From positions 3,343,501 to 3,407,500 of the forward strand of contig NZ_CP042176.1 of NCBI RefSeq assembly GCF_005937885.2: a stretch of 64,000 nt of DNA, given 5' to 3'. The stretch is from Bradyrhizobium sp. KBS0727 (GTDB taxonomy: Bacteria; Pseudomonadota; Alphaproteobacteria; Rhizobiales; Xanthobacteraceae). The notes beneath the pieces are model-generated. The model made no database searches, was not told where the DNA came from, and worked only from the letters and a program-made list of their open reading frames with translations. The position numbers were made by a program, and so were the translations under genes. This document shows, in pieces, positions 35,167 to 44,033 of this stretch (position 1 is the stretch's first letter; every line of letters starts with the position of its first letter).

Positions 35167-35658
35167 ATGTCTGACACGTCAGCGCGCGACAGCCTGCGCG
35201 ACCAGGCCCGCGACAACGCCAGGGACCGCGACAACGCGATGTCGGTGGCGGCGATCTCGTCGGAGCGGATCGAGCCCGACGACAATGGCTGGACGCGCCG
35301 GCTGGTGCTGTTCCTGCGCGTGATGGCGATCATCTCGATCGTCAAGGGTCTCTACCACTGGGCCCAGGTCACCGGCTTCATCGGCGGCGAGGAAGAGGCG
35401 TTCGAAAACCAGTCGATGGCCTGGCAGACCGCGACGATCTATTTCGCGGTGATCGAACTCGTCGCCGCCGTCGGCCTCTGGCTGGCGACGCCGTGGGGTG
35501 CGGTGGTGTGGCTCACGACCGTGGTGTCGATGGCGGTGATCGAACTGATGTTCCCGGGCATCTACGGCGGCAGCCTGACGGTGGTGGCGTTCGAAGCCGT
35601 GATGCTCGCCGCTTATCTGGCGCTCGCCTGGATGGCCGCGCGCGAACGCCCGCCATAG
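35167..35658 (+). CDS. DUF6163-like four-helix membrane protein
   Basis: A 163-residue protein. An acidic/basic N-terminal 40 residues (repeats of RD, DNARDRDN) is followed by four helices at about residues 45-60, 87-105, 108-125 and 135-155. Similar proteins of unknown function occur next to hemB in rhizobia. Divergent from hemB. No functional motif is visible. Confidence 0.72.
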   Translation: MSDTSARDSLRDQARDNARDRDNAMSVAAISSERIEPDDNGWTRRLVLFLRVMAIISIVKGLYHWAQVTGFIGGEEEAFENQSMAWQTATIYFAVIELVAAVGLWLATPWGAVVWLTTVVSMAVIELMFPGIYGGSLTVVAFEAVMLAAYLALAWMAARERPP

Positions 35659-36197
35659 ACACATCCCAATCGGGATTCATTTCTGGATTTCGTCATGGCC
35701 GGGCAGCAGCGCGTCTTCGCGCAGATGTCCCGGTCATCTTTTTTCTTCGAGACCGCGACGTCGGTGCTCGAATTTATTGATACGTTTTTCGGTCGGACGG
35801 CCGAGCAGCGCGCGTGCCCCGAAACGCTACATTGTCCCGCGTGCGAAAATCGCGGCGCGATTCCGTACAATTTTCGATTATTTTGACGGTAACCTTTCAG
35901 TCACCGTAAAGGGTTCCGTCACACCTGTTACGCGGGCGTTTCGAATTCAGACGGACCTGTTTTGGAATGCGACAGGGCAGGCAGACGAAGCGTGAACAGC
36001 GGCCTTTCACCGTCAATGAAAAGTTGCGAAAAGCCCTTTATCCATGGGCTTAATGCACGATTCACTGTCTTAAATTCATGATCTCTTTATTGTCTTATTT
36101 AAGCGGATCTTCAAACGCTCCCCTTAAGTTGTGGCTATCAGGCGGGACACAAGTTTCGTCGAAATAAGTCGATAAAAACGACAACAGGGGAAGTGTC
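35659..36197. other. 539-bp intergenic region upstream of the LdtR-type regulator
   Basis: No credible gene. The right half (35870-36150) is unusually AT-rich for this chromosome and contains an imperfect 8-bp dyad (ACGGTAAC and GTCACCGT at 35886-35907). It is the likely promoter and leader region of the MarR-type gene, with no recognised operator type. Confidence 0.5.
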
Positions 36198-36713
36198 ATG
36201 ATCAAAGCCGTTGCAACGGCGGTGGAAACCGCTGAACGCTCTGCCGGTCAAGCTCCGGTGCAGCCGCTCTACCTCGAAGCATTGACTCTGGTGGAGCGGC
36301 TGCATCGCCGCCTGCTCGACGTCATCAAGGACGAGTTCGATCGCCGCGGTCGCGCCGACATCAATTCGGTGCAGGCGCTCCTGCTCTACAACATCGGCGA
36401 CAAGGAACTGACCGCGGGCGAACTGCGCACGCGCGGTTACTACCTCGGCTCCAACGTCTCCTATAATCTCAAGAAGCTCGTCGAGCTCGGCTTCCTCGAT
36501 CATCAGCGCAGCCGCGTTGATCGTCGCTCGGTCCGCATCCGCCTCACCCCGCAGGGCCAGGAAATCCGCAAGATCGTCGACGCGCTCTATCAGAAGCACG
36601 TCAAGACCGTGGAGCAGGTCGGCGGCATCTCGAACGACGAGTTCGCGACGTTGAACAAGTCGCTGCACCGGCTCGAGCGGTTCTGGACCGACCAGATCCT
36701 GTATCGGCTCTGA
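36198..36713 (+). CDS. ldtR: LdtR-type MarR-family transcriptional regulator
   Basis: A 171-residue MarR protein. The winged helix includes INSVQALLLYNIGDKELTAGEL and GYYLGSNVSYNLKKLVELGFL with the wing RSRVDRRSVRIRLT. The GYYLGSNVSYNLKKLVE stretch matches my recollection of LdtR from Liberibacter and relatives, which controls an L,D-transpeptidase and osmotic or envelope responses. No such transpeptidase is near, so the target here is unknown. A terminator follows. Confidence 0.82.
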   Translation: MIKAVATAVETAERSAGQAPVQPLYLEALTLVERLHRRLLDVIKDEFDRRGRADINSVQALLLYNIGDKELTAGELRTRGYYLGSNVSYNLKKLVELGFLDHQRSRVDRRSVRIRLTPQGQEIRKIVDALYQKHVKTVEQVGGISNDEFATLNKSLHRLERFWTDQILYRL

Positions 36714-36822
36714 GTCAAAACAAAAAAATTCGACCACTTTGAAGGCCAAGCCGGCCGCTTAGAAGACCGGCGGCCCAACAAGCGGTCAACCCAACTGGCA
36801 AGGCAGCAAGTCCTGCCCAAGG

Positions 36823-36861
36823 CGCATCGGCTCCGGTTCTTCCGGGTCCGGTGCGTTTTTG
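36823..36861 (+). terminator. Intrinsic terminator after the LdtR-type gene
   Basis: CGCATCGGCTCCGG and CCGGGTCCGGTGCG form a stem with one G-U pair, followed by TTTTTG. It lies 110 bases after the stop. Fits transcription end of the regulator. Confidence 0.7.
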
Positions 36862-36886
36862 TTTTTTGGGGATAGCGCTAATCCCT

Positions 36887-36945
36887 TCGGACTTGATCCG
36901 AGGGTGGGCACCGGTTCGCGTCAAGAAAACGCGTCAAACAAAAAG
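36887..36945. repeat. Dispersed repeat, family C, copy 1
   Basis: Contains CACCGGTTCGCGTCAAGAAA and ACGCGTCAAACAAAAAG. Related copies at 51055 and, inverted, at 59806. Intergenic. Confidence 0.8.
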
Positions 36946-37070
36946 CTGGAGCGGGCGTGGTCTCGGCGGCCGGTTCGGCCGTTGTTTTTGAAGCCGAAAA
37001 GCCGATTTTTCCGAAATGGAACTTCTCGCCCGCCGGCGCATTATCAGCCTGTCACGGGAAGGCTGAGGGC

Positions 37071-37325
37071 ATGCTGGTTGAGCGTGGATTGCAGGTCATG
37101 AATGTCGAAGTGGTTGGCGATGCCTATGCCATCGCCTCGAATTATCTCCGCAAGGCGGGCGCTATTCCGGACACGTTTGCCACCGAAGAGCGGCTGCTCG
37201 AAATCATCGTCAATCTGTTCCAGCGCGGCGAGTTCAACCGAATCCGGCTCGCCAACAAGGCGATCGCCAAATTCGAAGCCGAAGAATCCGAAGCCAGCAG
37301 ACCCATCACCAGCCTGTCCGCCTGA
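37071..37325 (+). CDS. Small hypothetical protein, paralogue-like to the next gene
   Basis: About 84 residues, starting at 37071 (MLVERGLQVMN) or 37098. Mostly helical with AIASNYLRKAG and LFQRGEFNRIRLANKA. The LFxxGExxxxRL pattern recurs in the gene at 37349, so the two may be distant tandem relatives. No known family. The frame could be extended upstream to 36957, which runs through a dispersed repeat and is not favoured. Confidence 0.55.
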   Translation: MLVERGLQVMNVEVVGDAYAIASNYLRKAGAIPDTFATEERLLEIIVNLFQRGEFNRIRLANKAIAKFEAEESEASRPITSLSA

Positions 37326-37348
37326 CCGCATCACCTCAGGAGAACGCC

Positions 37349-37570
37349 ATGGAAGCCGCGATCGACCGCATCATGCAGACCTACGATCTGCTGCTGAACC
37401 GCAGCACCGCCGCCAGCGAGGAGGCGCGCGCCAAGGTGACGGACTATGTGAAGACACTGTTCGAGGCAGGCGAAAAGGACACGCACCGGCTGACCGTGTG
37501 CGGGCTGACCTATCTGCGCCAGCTCGACGGCAGCAATGATCCGGTCAAGGCCGGGTTTACCGGGCTGTAG
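37349..37570 (+). CDS. Small hypothetical helical protein
   Basis: A 73-residue protein with a clear CAGGAGA site before the ATG. Helical throughout: YDLLLNRSTAASEEARAKV and LFEAGEKDTHRLTVCGL. Shares the LFxxGExxxxRL pattern with the previous small gene, 24 bases upstream. Function unknown; likely co-transcribed. Confidence 0.65.
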   Translation: MEAAIDRIMQTYDLLLNRSTAASEEARAKVTDYVKTLFEAGEKDTHRLTVCGLTYLRQLDGSNDPVKAGFTGL

Positions 37571-37607
37571 GCACAGCCTGAGCCCGTGCGGCGCGGAAGT
37601 CGAGCTT

Positions 37608-38609
37608 TCACTCAATGACGCGGTCGGCGCGTTTCAGCAGTTCGGCCGGTAGGATCAAGCCGAGTTCGCGTGCGGTCTTGAGGTTGATCACGAGTTGGTG
37701 CTTCGAGAAGACTTCAATCGCCATTTCCGCAGGCTTGGCGCCCTTGAGAATCCTGTCGACATACACTGGAACGCGCGGATAGGTGGACGTGTAACTTGTA
37801 CCGTAGGACATCAGGCCGCCCGCATCCCCCTGTCCACCCCACAACATCGTCGGTATGCGACGCGCAGTGGCCAATTCCGCAATGGTTTTTGGAATGGCGA
37901 AAACGGCGGGGACCTCCAGCACCACCAGCGACTCGGCGCCCTCGCTGAGCATGGCCTTGAACGCAGCATCGAAATCCGGCTTCGGGCCGCGCAATTTCAG
38001 CACTTGAGGTGTGAGGCCGGCCGCGCGGGCGGCGGCCGTGTTGGCGCGGTCGATGGGCGCCAAACCGCTGGCGTCGGCGCCCGGAATATCTGCGTCGCTG
38101 AATATCGCGACCCGCGCGAGTTTCGGAAACGCCTCCTTAAGAAGTGTCATCTGACGAATGGGAAGTTCGGGATCGTTGTTGGTGACCCCTGTGAGGTTTC
38201 CGCCGGGCCGATCGAGTGTAGCCGCTGCGCCAATGGCGACCGGATCGGCGACAAGGGCAAACACGATTGGGATCGTCGTGGTCGCCTTTCGTGCGGCGTT
38301 CGTCGGTGGACCACCGAAGCTGACAATGACATCTACGCCTTTGCTGACCAGTTCAGCAGCGAAGCCGGGCAAACGGTCGAGCTGTCCTTCAGCAGGACGC
38401 ATCTCATAGATGACATTGGTCCCCTCAATATAGCCGAGTTGTGTCAAACCGGTGCGAAGTGCTTCGGTCTCCGGGCTGGGGCTTTTACGGTTCAGGAGCA
38501 CGCCAATCCGGTAAATTTTGCCGACTTGCTGTGCGTGCGATGCGCCCCGGGTCAGCGCCAGCCCCGCGGCTGACGCTGCGGCCCCTGTTAAAACAGTGCG
38601 CCGGTCCAT
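37608..38609 (-). CDS. ABC transporter substrate-binding protein (PF04392-type)
   Basis: A 333-residue exported protein. The N-terminus DRRTVLTGAAASAAGLALTRGA ends in ASHA and has a double Arg, so Tat export is likely. The body matches the ABC_sub_bind family (IGVLLNRKSPSPETEALRTGL, VIVSFGGPPTNAARKAT). No permease or ATPase genes are adjacent, so it is an orphan binding protein in this window. The ligand is unknown. Confidence 0.87.
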   Translation of the reverse strand: MDRRTVLTGAAASAAGLALTRGASHAQQVGKIYRIGVLLNRKSPSPETEALRTGLTQLGYIEGTNVIYEMRPAEGQLDRLPGFAAELVSKGVDVIVSFGGPPTNAARKATTTIPIVFALVADPVAIGAAATLDRPGGNLTGVTNNDPELPIRQMTLLKEAFPKLARVAIFSDADIPGADASGLAPIDRANTAAARAAGLTPQVLKLRGPKPDFDAAFKAMLSEGAESLVVLEVPAVFAIPKTIAELATARRIPTMLWGGQGDAGGLMSYGTSYTSTYPRVPVYVDRILKGAKPAEMAIEVFSKHQLVINLKTARELGLILPAELLKRADRVIE

Positions 38610-39045
38610 TGCATTTCCCTCCGACTATGGTCGTTGGGTTTCCAAGTCTGCTTGTACGCTATTTTACATCATTACGGGCACCAAATTTCTCGCTAGAACG
38701 CAGTACACCCCATTGGCCCATCGCCGGGTCGCTGACGGCAAACGCCCCGGGAACCAATTCACCCCATTACTTGATTGGCTGTCGCGAGTACTTCCGGTGG
38801 GACTGTCACGCCAATGGGCCCCGACCCGACAAGGGCATCGCAAGCAACTGTACGCCCGGGATACCGGCTGATATGCTTGCCTGATTGGGATAGCAGGTCG
38901 CCGGTCCGCTTAACCGTCACAGGGCTTCCCGGGACGATGCAGGTCGTTCACATCAAGTCCCGACCCGCATCGATCCGGATTTTTCGACGCAAGGCATTTT
39001 CAGGCAGCTGCATGGTCCCGCTGTTAACGCGATGGGAGGTGCGTC
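38610..39045. other. 436-bp intergenic region
   Basis: No coding frame with a good start and family match. It holds the upstream region of the substrate-binding protein gene (minus strand) and of the DUF1326 gene (plus strand). No operator or known repeat was recognised; CATTGGCCCA and CCAATGGGCC form a partial inverted pair. Confidence 0.45.
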
Positions 39046-39678
39046 ATGGCTGCATCCGACTGGCGTCTTGAAGGCGAATGGATCAAGAACTGCAATTGCG
39101 CATTCGGCTGTCCCTGCGATTTCAATGCCCTGCCGACTCACGGCTCCTGCAAGGGCATGGTCGCCATGAGAATCACCAAAGGGCACTTCGAAGGCACCAA
39201 ACTCGATGGCCTCGTGTTCGCGGCCACCGTTGATTTTCCCGGAGCGCTGCACGAGGGCAATGGCCAGATGCAGCCGATCATCGACGAGCGCGCCACGCCG
39301 GAACAACGCCAGGCCCTTTTCGCGATCATGTCGGGCAAGAATTCGGCCGAAGGCACCCTGTTCCAGATCTTTAGCCTGATCGTGAGCAAGATCCATGATC
39401 CACTGTTCGTGCCGATCGAATTCTCGTTCGACAAGAACGGACGCGTCGCGCGGCTCGTCGCCAAGGGCGTGCTGGAGACCGATGTCGAGCCGATCAAGAA
39501 CCCGGTGACGGGTACGGCGCATCGAATTCAGGTGGTGATGCCCGAGGGCTTCGAGCACCGGTCCGCCGAGGTTGCCTCCGCCAACATCCACTCGACCGGG
39601 GCGCTCAAATTCGACACCAAGGGCACGCACAGCTCGCTCGCCAACGTCGTCCAGACGCCCGACGGGGTTGCGGCGTGA
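39046..39678 (+). CDS. DUF1326 domain protein
   Basis: A 210-residue protein with the DUF1326 N-terminal Cys motif NCNCAFGCPCDF (residues 15-26) and the typical later segments (GTLFQIFSLIVSKIHDPLFVPIEFSFD). The domain is conserved, cytoplasmic and of unknown function; the cysteine arrangement suggests metal binding. It precedes a DUF2182 membrane protein by 55 bases, a pairing commonly seen for these two families. Confidence 0.88.
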   Translation: MAASDWRLEGEWIKNCNCAFGCPCDFNALPTHGSCKGMVAMRITKGHFEGTKLDGLVFAATVDFPGALHEGNGQMQPIIDERATPEQRQALFAIMSGKNSAEGTLFQIFSLIVSKIHDPLFVPIEFSFDKNGRVARLVAKGVLETDVEPIKNPVTGTAHRIQVVMPEGFEHRSAEVASANIHSTGALKFDTKGTHSSLANVVQTPDGVAA

Positions 39679-39733
39679 GGCCGTGCAAGGAGCTGTGCTT
39701 GACGAGCAGTCCTTGACGCTGGAGTGAGGCCCG

Positions 39734-40516
39734 ATGGCTGAGCTGTTGGCGCTGGAATACCTGCTGCGGCGCGACCGCCTGATCGTTGCCGCGGGGCTCG
39801 CCGTCGTGGTGGCGTTGGCCTGGGTCTATCTGGCCGCCGGGGCAGGCATGGACACCGACATGGCCGACATGGCGATGGACATGCCGATGCCGTGGTCGCC
39901 GTTCTACGCCGCGCTTGTGTTCGTCATGTGGTGGGTCATGATGATCGCGATGATGGTGCCGAGCGCCGCCCCGACGATCCTGCTGTTCGCGGCCATCCGG
40001 CGCAAGCAGGGGTCCGCGGATCATCCCTCCGCGCAAGCCTGGATCTTTTGCAGCGGCTATCTGCTGATGTGGGCGGGGTTCAGCCTTGTCGCGGTGCTGG
40101 CGCAGCGGGCGCTCGAACATGCCGGGCTGTTGTCGATGGCCATGGCCAGCACCAGCGCCGTGCTCGGCGGCCTCGTGCTGCTGGCCGCAGGACTTTACCA
40201 GTTCACGCCGCTCAAGACCGCCTGCCTGCGTTACTGCCAGAGCCCGGTGCTGTTCCTGAGCCAGTACTGGCAACCCGGTGCAGCGGGTGCGTTGCGCATG
40301 GGACTGCGGCATGGAGGCTACTGCCTCGGCTGTTGCTGGTTCCTGATGGCGCTGTTGTTCGTGGGCGGGGTCATGAACCTTGGCTGGATTGCCGGCATCG
40401 CGCTCTATGTCGGCGCCGAAAAGTTGCTGCCGATCGGCCGCACGCTCAGCCGCGCCGCCGGCGTCGCGTTGTGCGCAGCGGGCGCGTTCTTGCTGGTCCG
40501 GGCAATCGTTGCATAG
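39734..40516 (+). CDS. DUF2182 metal-binding-like membrane protein
   Basis: A 260-residue integral membrane protein with about seven helices. The DUF2182 signature WWVMMIAMMVPS lies in helix two. Residues that could bind a metal include the Met/Asp-rich stretch between helix one and two (MDTDMADMAMDMPMP) and C-terminal Cys motifs (LKTACLRYC, CLGCCW). The family is described as predicted metal-binding but has no proven function. Paired with DUF1326 upstream; likely operon partners. Confidence 0.88.
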   Translation: MAELLALEYLLRRDRLIVAAGLAVVVALAWVYLAAGAGMDTDMADMAMDMPMPWSPFYAALVFVMWWVMMIAMMVPSAAPTILLFAAIRRKQGSADHPSAQAWIFCSGYLLMWAGFSLVAVLAQRALEHAGLLSMAMASTSAVLGGLVLLAAGLYQFTPLKTACLRYCQSPVLFLSQYWQPGAAGALRMGLRHGGYCLGCCWFLMALLFVGGVMNLGWIAGIALYVGAEKLLPIGRTLSRAAGVALCAAGAFLLVRAIVA

Positions 40517-40589
40517 CGTCTGATTTCTCTACGGCGCCAGCGGCCCGAGCCGCGCTGCTTCGTTGTCAACGCAAGCGGACTCTGCGGCA

Positions 40590-41110
40590 ATAACTGCGAC
40601 AAAGTAACCCGACGGGCAAATCACCTGAATTCGCGTCAAGCGCCGCCGGCAAAAATATTTCCTTTGCGCCGTCGGGCAAATCAGGAGTTCAACTTCGCCC
40701 GTCTACCGCGACAAGAGGGGCGATCGCGATCGTCACGACCGTGCGGTGGGATGCGATGGACGCGAAGGCTGCGACTGACGAGCGTGGTCACTAGCGTACG
40801 GTGAAGTCGTGTGGGCCTGACGCCCCGGTGCTGGCGTCAAGTCATGTGGAAGCGAAAGCCTCTCACTGATGATGGTGGCAAGAAAGCCGGTCACCAAGGC
40901 GAACTCGTATAAGCCGTAAAGCCATTGCGTGGGGGAGGCCGGGTGTTCTCCGCTGAACCTGTATGCTCGTGTGCAGCTTTGTTTTGCACAATCGCACGCG
41001 AGACCGCGGGTGCAGCGCGCACCCGGTCTTCCCCGCGCCCTCTGTTGAAGAGGGCGAGGTTTCCAGCAAAACTCCGGGCGCATCGCGCGGCGAGAATGCG
41101 GACTTGTATC
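40590..41110. repeat. Long dispersed intergenic element with spurious ORFs
   Basis: A roughly 500-bp stretch without a real gene. It contains a near-direct repeat of CGGGCAAATCA (40617 and 40672) and segments such as GGTGGGATGCGATGGACGCG and GCCATTGCGTGGGGGAGGC that I recall recurring in Bradyrhizobium genomes. Two minus-strand frames at 40733-41083 and 40863-41123 look like the typical phantom proteins of such elements. Boundaries are approximate. Confidence 0.55.
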
Positions 41111-41118
41111 TATCCTTC

Positions 41119-41204
41119 GTCATTCCGGGATGGTGCGTAGCACCAGACCTCAGGGGTGCAATTGCACATCTGAGGTTCGATGCTTCGCATCGCCCCGGAA
41201 TGAC
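41119..41204. repeat. Dispersed palindromic repeat, family A, copy 3
   Basis: Ends GTCATTCCGGGATGG and CCCCGGAATGAC are inverted; GGTGCAATTGCAC and GATGCTTCGCATC lie inside. Same family as 27045, 33138 and 41905. Upstream of the GST gene. Confidence 0.85.
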
Positions 41205-41269
41205 AGCTCAACGTCATCGGCCTAAGGTCGATTTTCGCGTCCAACAACAACACCCCCGAGGAAACCCCC

Positions 41270-41893
41270 ATGCTCACGCTTCACCATCTCAACGACTCCC
41301 GCTCGCAGCGGATTCTGTGGCTGCTCGAAGAACTGGGCACGCCCTATGAGATGAAGTGCTACCAGCGCGATGCGGTGACGCGGCTGGCGCCGCCGGAACT
41401 CGCGAAGGTTCATCCGCTCGGCAAGTCGCCCGTCATCACCGACGGCGATGTGCGGATCGCGGAATCGGCCGCGATCGTCGATTACATCATTCGCCGCTAC
41501 GGCAAGGGGGCGATGATGCCGGCCGCCGGCAGCGCCGACCATGAGGCCTATAACGAGTGGCTGCATTACTCCGAAGGCTCGGCGATGCTGCCGCTGATGC
41601 TGAACCTCTATGTCGGCAGGTTGAAGGAAGCGGGCGCGCCGCTGCATCCGCGCATCGACAGCGAGATCGCCAACCATCTCGGCTATGTCGATAGCGCGCT
41701 GAAGGGCCGCGAGTTCTTCGTCGGCCCGTCGCTGACGGGCGCCGATATCCAGATGAGCTTCGTGGCTGAAATGGCCAAAGCGTTCGACAAGCTCGGACCG
41801 TATCCGAACCTCGCCGCCTGGCTGACCCGGATGCACGCGCGGCCGGCGTTCCAGCGCTCGGTCGAGAAGGGCGGGGCGTATAGGTTTGCGTAG
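41270..41893 (+). CDS. Glutathione S-transferase family protein
   Basis: A 207-residue GST. N-terminal thioredoxin-like half: LHHLNDSRSQRILWLLEELG, where the serine is the likely catalytic residue, then VHPLGKSPVITDGDVRIAESAAIVDYI with the Ser that binds the glutathione gamma-glutamyl group. C-terminal all-helical half includes FVGPSLTGADIQMSFV. Role: conjugation or reduction with glutathione; the physiological substrate is not known. Confidence 0.92.
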   Translation: MLTLHHLNDSRSQRILWLLEELGTPYEMKCYQRDAVTRLAPPELAKVHPLGKSPVITDGDVRIAESAAIVDYIIRRYGKGAMMPAAGSADHEAYNEWLHYSEGSAMLPLMLNLYVGRLKEAGAPLHPRIDSEIANHLGYVDSALKGREFFVGPSLTGADIQMSFVAEMAKAFDKLGPYPNLAAWLTRMHARPAFQRSVEKGGAYRFA

Positions 41894-41904
41894 GGGAAGT
41901 GGCT

Positions 41905-42022
41905 GTCATTCCGGGGCGCGAAGCGAACCTCAGATGTGCAATTGCACATTGGGGAATCTCGAGATTCCCCGGGGTGGAATTGCACCCCTGAGGTCTGGTC
42001 CTTCGGACCATCCCGGAATGAC
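41905..42022. repeat. Dispersed palindromic repeat, family A, copy 4
   Basis: The longest copy: GTCATTCCGGGGCGCG ... ATCCCGGAATGAC with modules GATGTGCAATTGCACATT, GGAATCTCGAGATTCC, GGTGGAATTGCACC and TGGTCCTTCGGACCA. It shows that the family is assembled from exchangeable hairpin modules. Between GST and glyA. Confidence 0.85.
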
Positions 42023-42214
42023 GGGCGCGCCCCCTTGGGCGACGGGACTTGGAACCCGTCCTATCCACCATATCTTGCATAAATATCAGGGGTATACCGC
42101 AAGTGCTTGGCCAATTCCGGGCGATGTGGTATCTCGCAAATGCTTCTTTCGACCGCCACACGTGACCGACCGCTTTGCCCCTAAGGGCTTGCGGCGGTGG
42201 AGATATTTGGCCCC

Positions 42215-43525
42215 ATGACCTCCTCGTCCTCCAGCGCAAAAACCGCCTCCGCGCCCGACTCGTTCTTCTCGGCCACGCTGGCCGAGGCTGACCCGGAAAT
42301 TGCCGCCGCCATCAAGGGCGAACTCGGCCGTCAGCGCCACGAGATCGAGCTGATCGCCTCCGAGAACATCGTCAGCCGCGCGGTGCTGGAAGCACAGGGC
42401 TCGGTGATGACGAACAAGTACGCGGAAGGCTATCCGGGCAACCGCTATTACGGCGGCTGCGAGTGGGTCGATGTCGCCGAGACGCTGGCGATCGAGCGCG
42501 CCAAGAAGCTGTTCGGGGCCGGCTTTGCCAACGTCCAGCCCAATTCGGGCAGCCAGATGAACCAGGCGGTGTTTCTGGCGCTGCTGCAGCCCGGCGATAC
42601 CTTCATGGGTCTCGATCTCGCCGCCGGCGGCCATCTCACCCACGGTTCGCCTGTCAACATGTCCGGCAAGTGGTTCAAGGCCGCGCACTACACGGTGCGG
42701 CGCGAGGACCAGATCATCGACATGGATGAAGTGGCGAAACTGGCCGAGCAGGCGCGGCCGAAGCTGATCATCGCCGGCGGTTCGGCCTATTCGCGGGCCT
42801 GGGACTTCAAGCGCTTCCGCGAGATCGCCGACAGTGTCGGCGCCTACCTGCTGGTCGACATGGCGCATTTCGCCGGCCTCGTTGCCGGCGGCGTCCATGC
42901 CTCGCCGGTGCCCCATGCGCACGTCACCACGACAACCACGCACAAGTCGCTGCGCGGCCCGCGCGGCGGCCTGATCCTCTGTAACGACGAGGCGCTCGCC
43001 AAGAAGCTGAACTCGGCGATCTTCCCGGGTCTGCAGGGCGGCCCGCTGATGCATGTGATCGCCGCCAAGGCTGTCGCGTTCGGCGAAGCGCTGCGTCCGG
43101 ACTTCAAGATCTACGCCAAGAACGTGGTCGAGAACGCCAAGGCGCTGGCGGAGACGCTGCGCGGCCACGGCCTCGATATCGTTTCCGGCGGCACCGACAA
43201 CCATCTGATGCTGGTTGACCTCAGGCCGAAGGGCCTGAAGGGCAATGTTTCGGAAAAGGCGCTGGTGCGCGCCGCGATCACCTGCAACAAGAACGGCATT
43301 CCCTACGATCCGGAAAAGCCGTTCGTGACCTCGGGCCTGCGTCTCGGCACACCGGCCGCTACCACGCGCGGCTTCGGCGTCGCCGAGTTCAAACAGGTCG
43401 GCGGCATGATCGCCGAGGTGCTCAATGCGCTGGCGCAGTCGCCCGACGGCAAGGCGCCGCTGGTCGAAGCCGCCATCAAGGAACGCGTCAAGGCGCTCAC
43501 CGACAAGTTTCCGATCTATCAATAA
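42215..43525 (+). CDS. glyA: Serine hydroxymethyltransferase
   Basis: A 436-residue PLP enzyme converting serine and tetrahydrofolate to glycine and methylene-tetrahydrofolate. The PLP Lys is Lys244 in [13 protein letters not shown]. Other marks: [41 protein letters not shown]. The ATG at 42215 (MTSSSSSAK) is preferred over the in-frame ATG at 42197. Full length. It begins the housekeeping cluster glyA-nrdR-ribD-ribE-ribH-nusB-thiL, conserved in rhizobia. Confidence 0.97.
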   Translation: MTSSSSSAKTASAPDSFFSATLAEADPEIAAAIKGELGRQRHEIELIASENIVSRAVLEAQGSVMTNKYAEGYPGNRYYGGCEWVDVAETLAIERAKKLFGAGFANVQPNSGSQMNQAVFLALLQPGDTFMGLDLAAGGHLTHGSPVNMSGKWFKAAHYTVRREDQIIDMDEVAKLAEQARPKLIIAGGSAYSRAWDFKRFREIADSVGAYLLVDMAHFAGLVAGGVHASPVPHAHVTTTTTHKSLRGPRGGLILCNDEALAKKLNSAIFPGLQGGPLMHVIAAKAVAFGEALRPDFKIYAKNVVENAKALAETLRGHGLDIVSGGTDNHLMLVDLRPKGLKGNVSEKALVRAAITCNKNGIPYDPEKPFVTSGLRLGTPAATTRGFGVAEFKQVGGMIAEVLNALAQSPDGKAPLVEAAIKERVKALTDKFPIYQ

Positions 43526-43550
43526 GGTCTCGCGGTAAAGGTCGTCCGGA

Positions 43551-44033
43551 ATGCGCTGTCCGAGTTGCAACAGTCTCGATACCCAGGTGAAGGACTCGCG
43601 TCCGACCGAGGATTCGGCTGTGATCCGGCGGCGGCGGGTGTGCATCGCCTGCAATTTCCGCTTCACCACCTTCGAGCGGGTGCAGTTGCGCGAACTCACC
43701 GTGATCAAGCGCAACGGCCGAAGGGTGCCGTTCGACCGCGACAAGCTGGTGCGCTCGCTGCAGATCAGTCTGCGCAAGCGGCCGGTCGATCCCGAACGGG
43801 TCGAGAAGATGGTTTCGGCGATCGTGCGTGAACTCGAAAGCGGCGGCGAGGCGGAAGTATCATCCGAGGCCATCGGCGAGATCGTGATGGAGCATCTGCG
43901 CGGGCTCGACGACGTCGCCTATGTCCGCTTCGCCTCGGTCTATCGCAATTTCCGCGAAGCCAAGGACTTTGAAGCCGTGCTCGGCGAACTCTCCGCCGAA
44001 GACGACGCGCGGGTCGCCACGTTACGCAAATGA
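43551..44033 (+). CDS. nrdR: NrdR transcriptional repressor of ribonucleotide reductase genes
   Basis: A 160-residue NrdR. The zinc ribbon uses Cys3, Cys6, Cys31 and Cys34 (CPSC, CIAC); the ATP-cone follows ([19 protein letters not shown]). NrdR represses nrd operons when (d)ATP is bound. Its stop overlaps the ribD start (ATGA). Twenty-five bases after glyA. Confidence 0.96.
   Translation: MRCPSCNSLDTQVKDSRPTEDSAVIRRRRVCIACNFRFTTFERVQLRELTVIKRNGRRVPFDRDKLVRSLQISLRKRPVDPERVEKMVSAIVRELESGGEAEVSSEAIGEIVMEHLRGLDDVAYVRFASVYRNFREAKDFEAVLGELSAEDDARVATLRK

Noticed and set aside
35695..35995. Two short plus-strand frames in the region before the LdtR-type gene
   Set aside because: No ribosome site, no similarity, and the region is AT-rich promoter-like DNA.
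40733..41123. Two minus-strand frames of 116 and 86 residues
   Set aside because: They lie in the long dispersed element and resemble its typical spurious proteins. No ribosome site or family.
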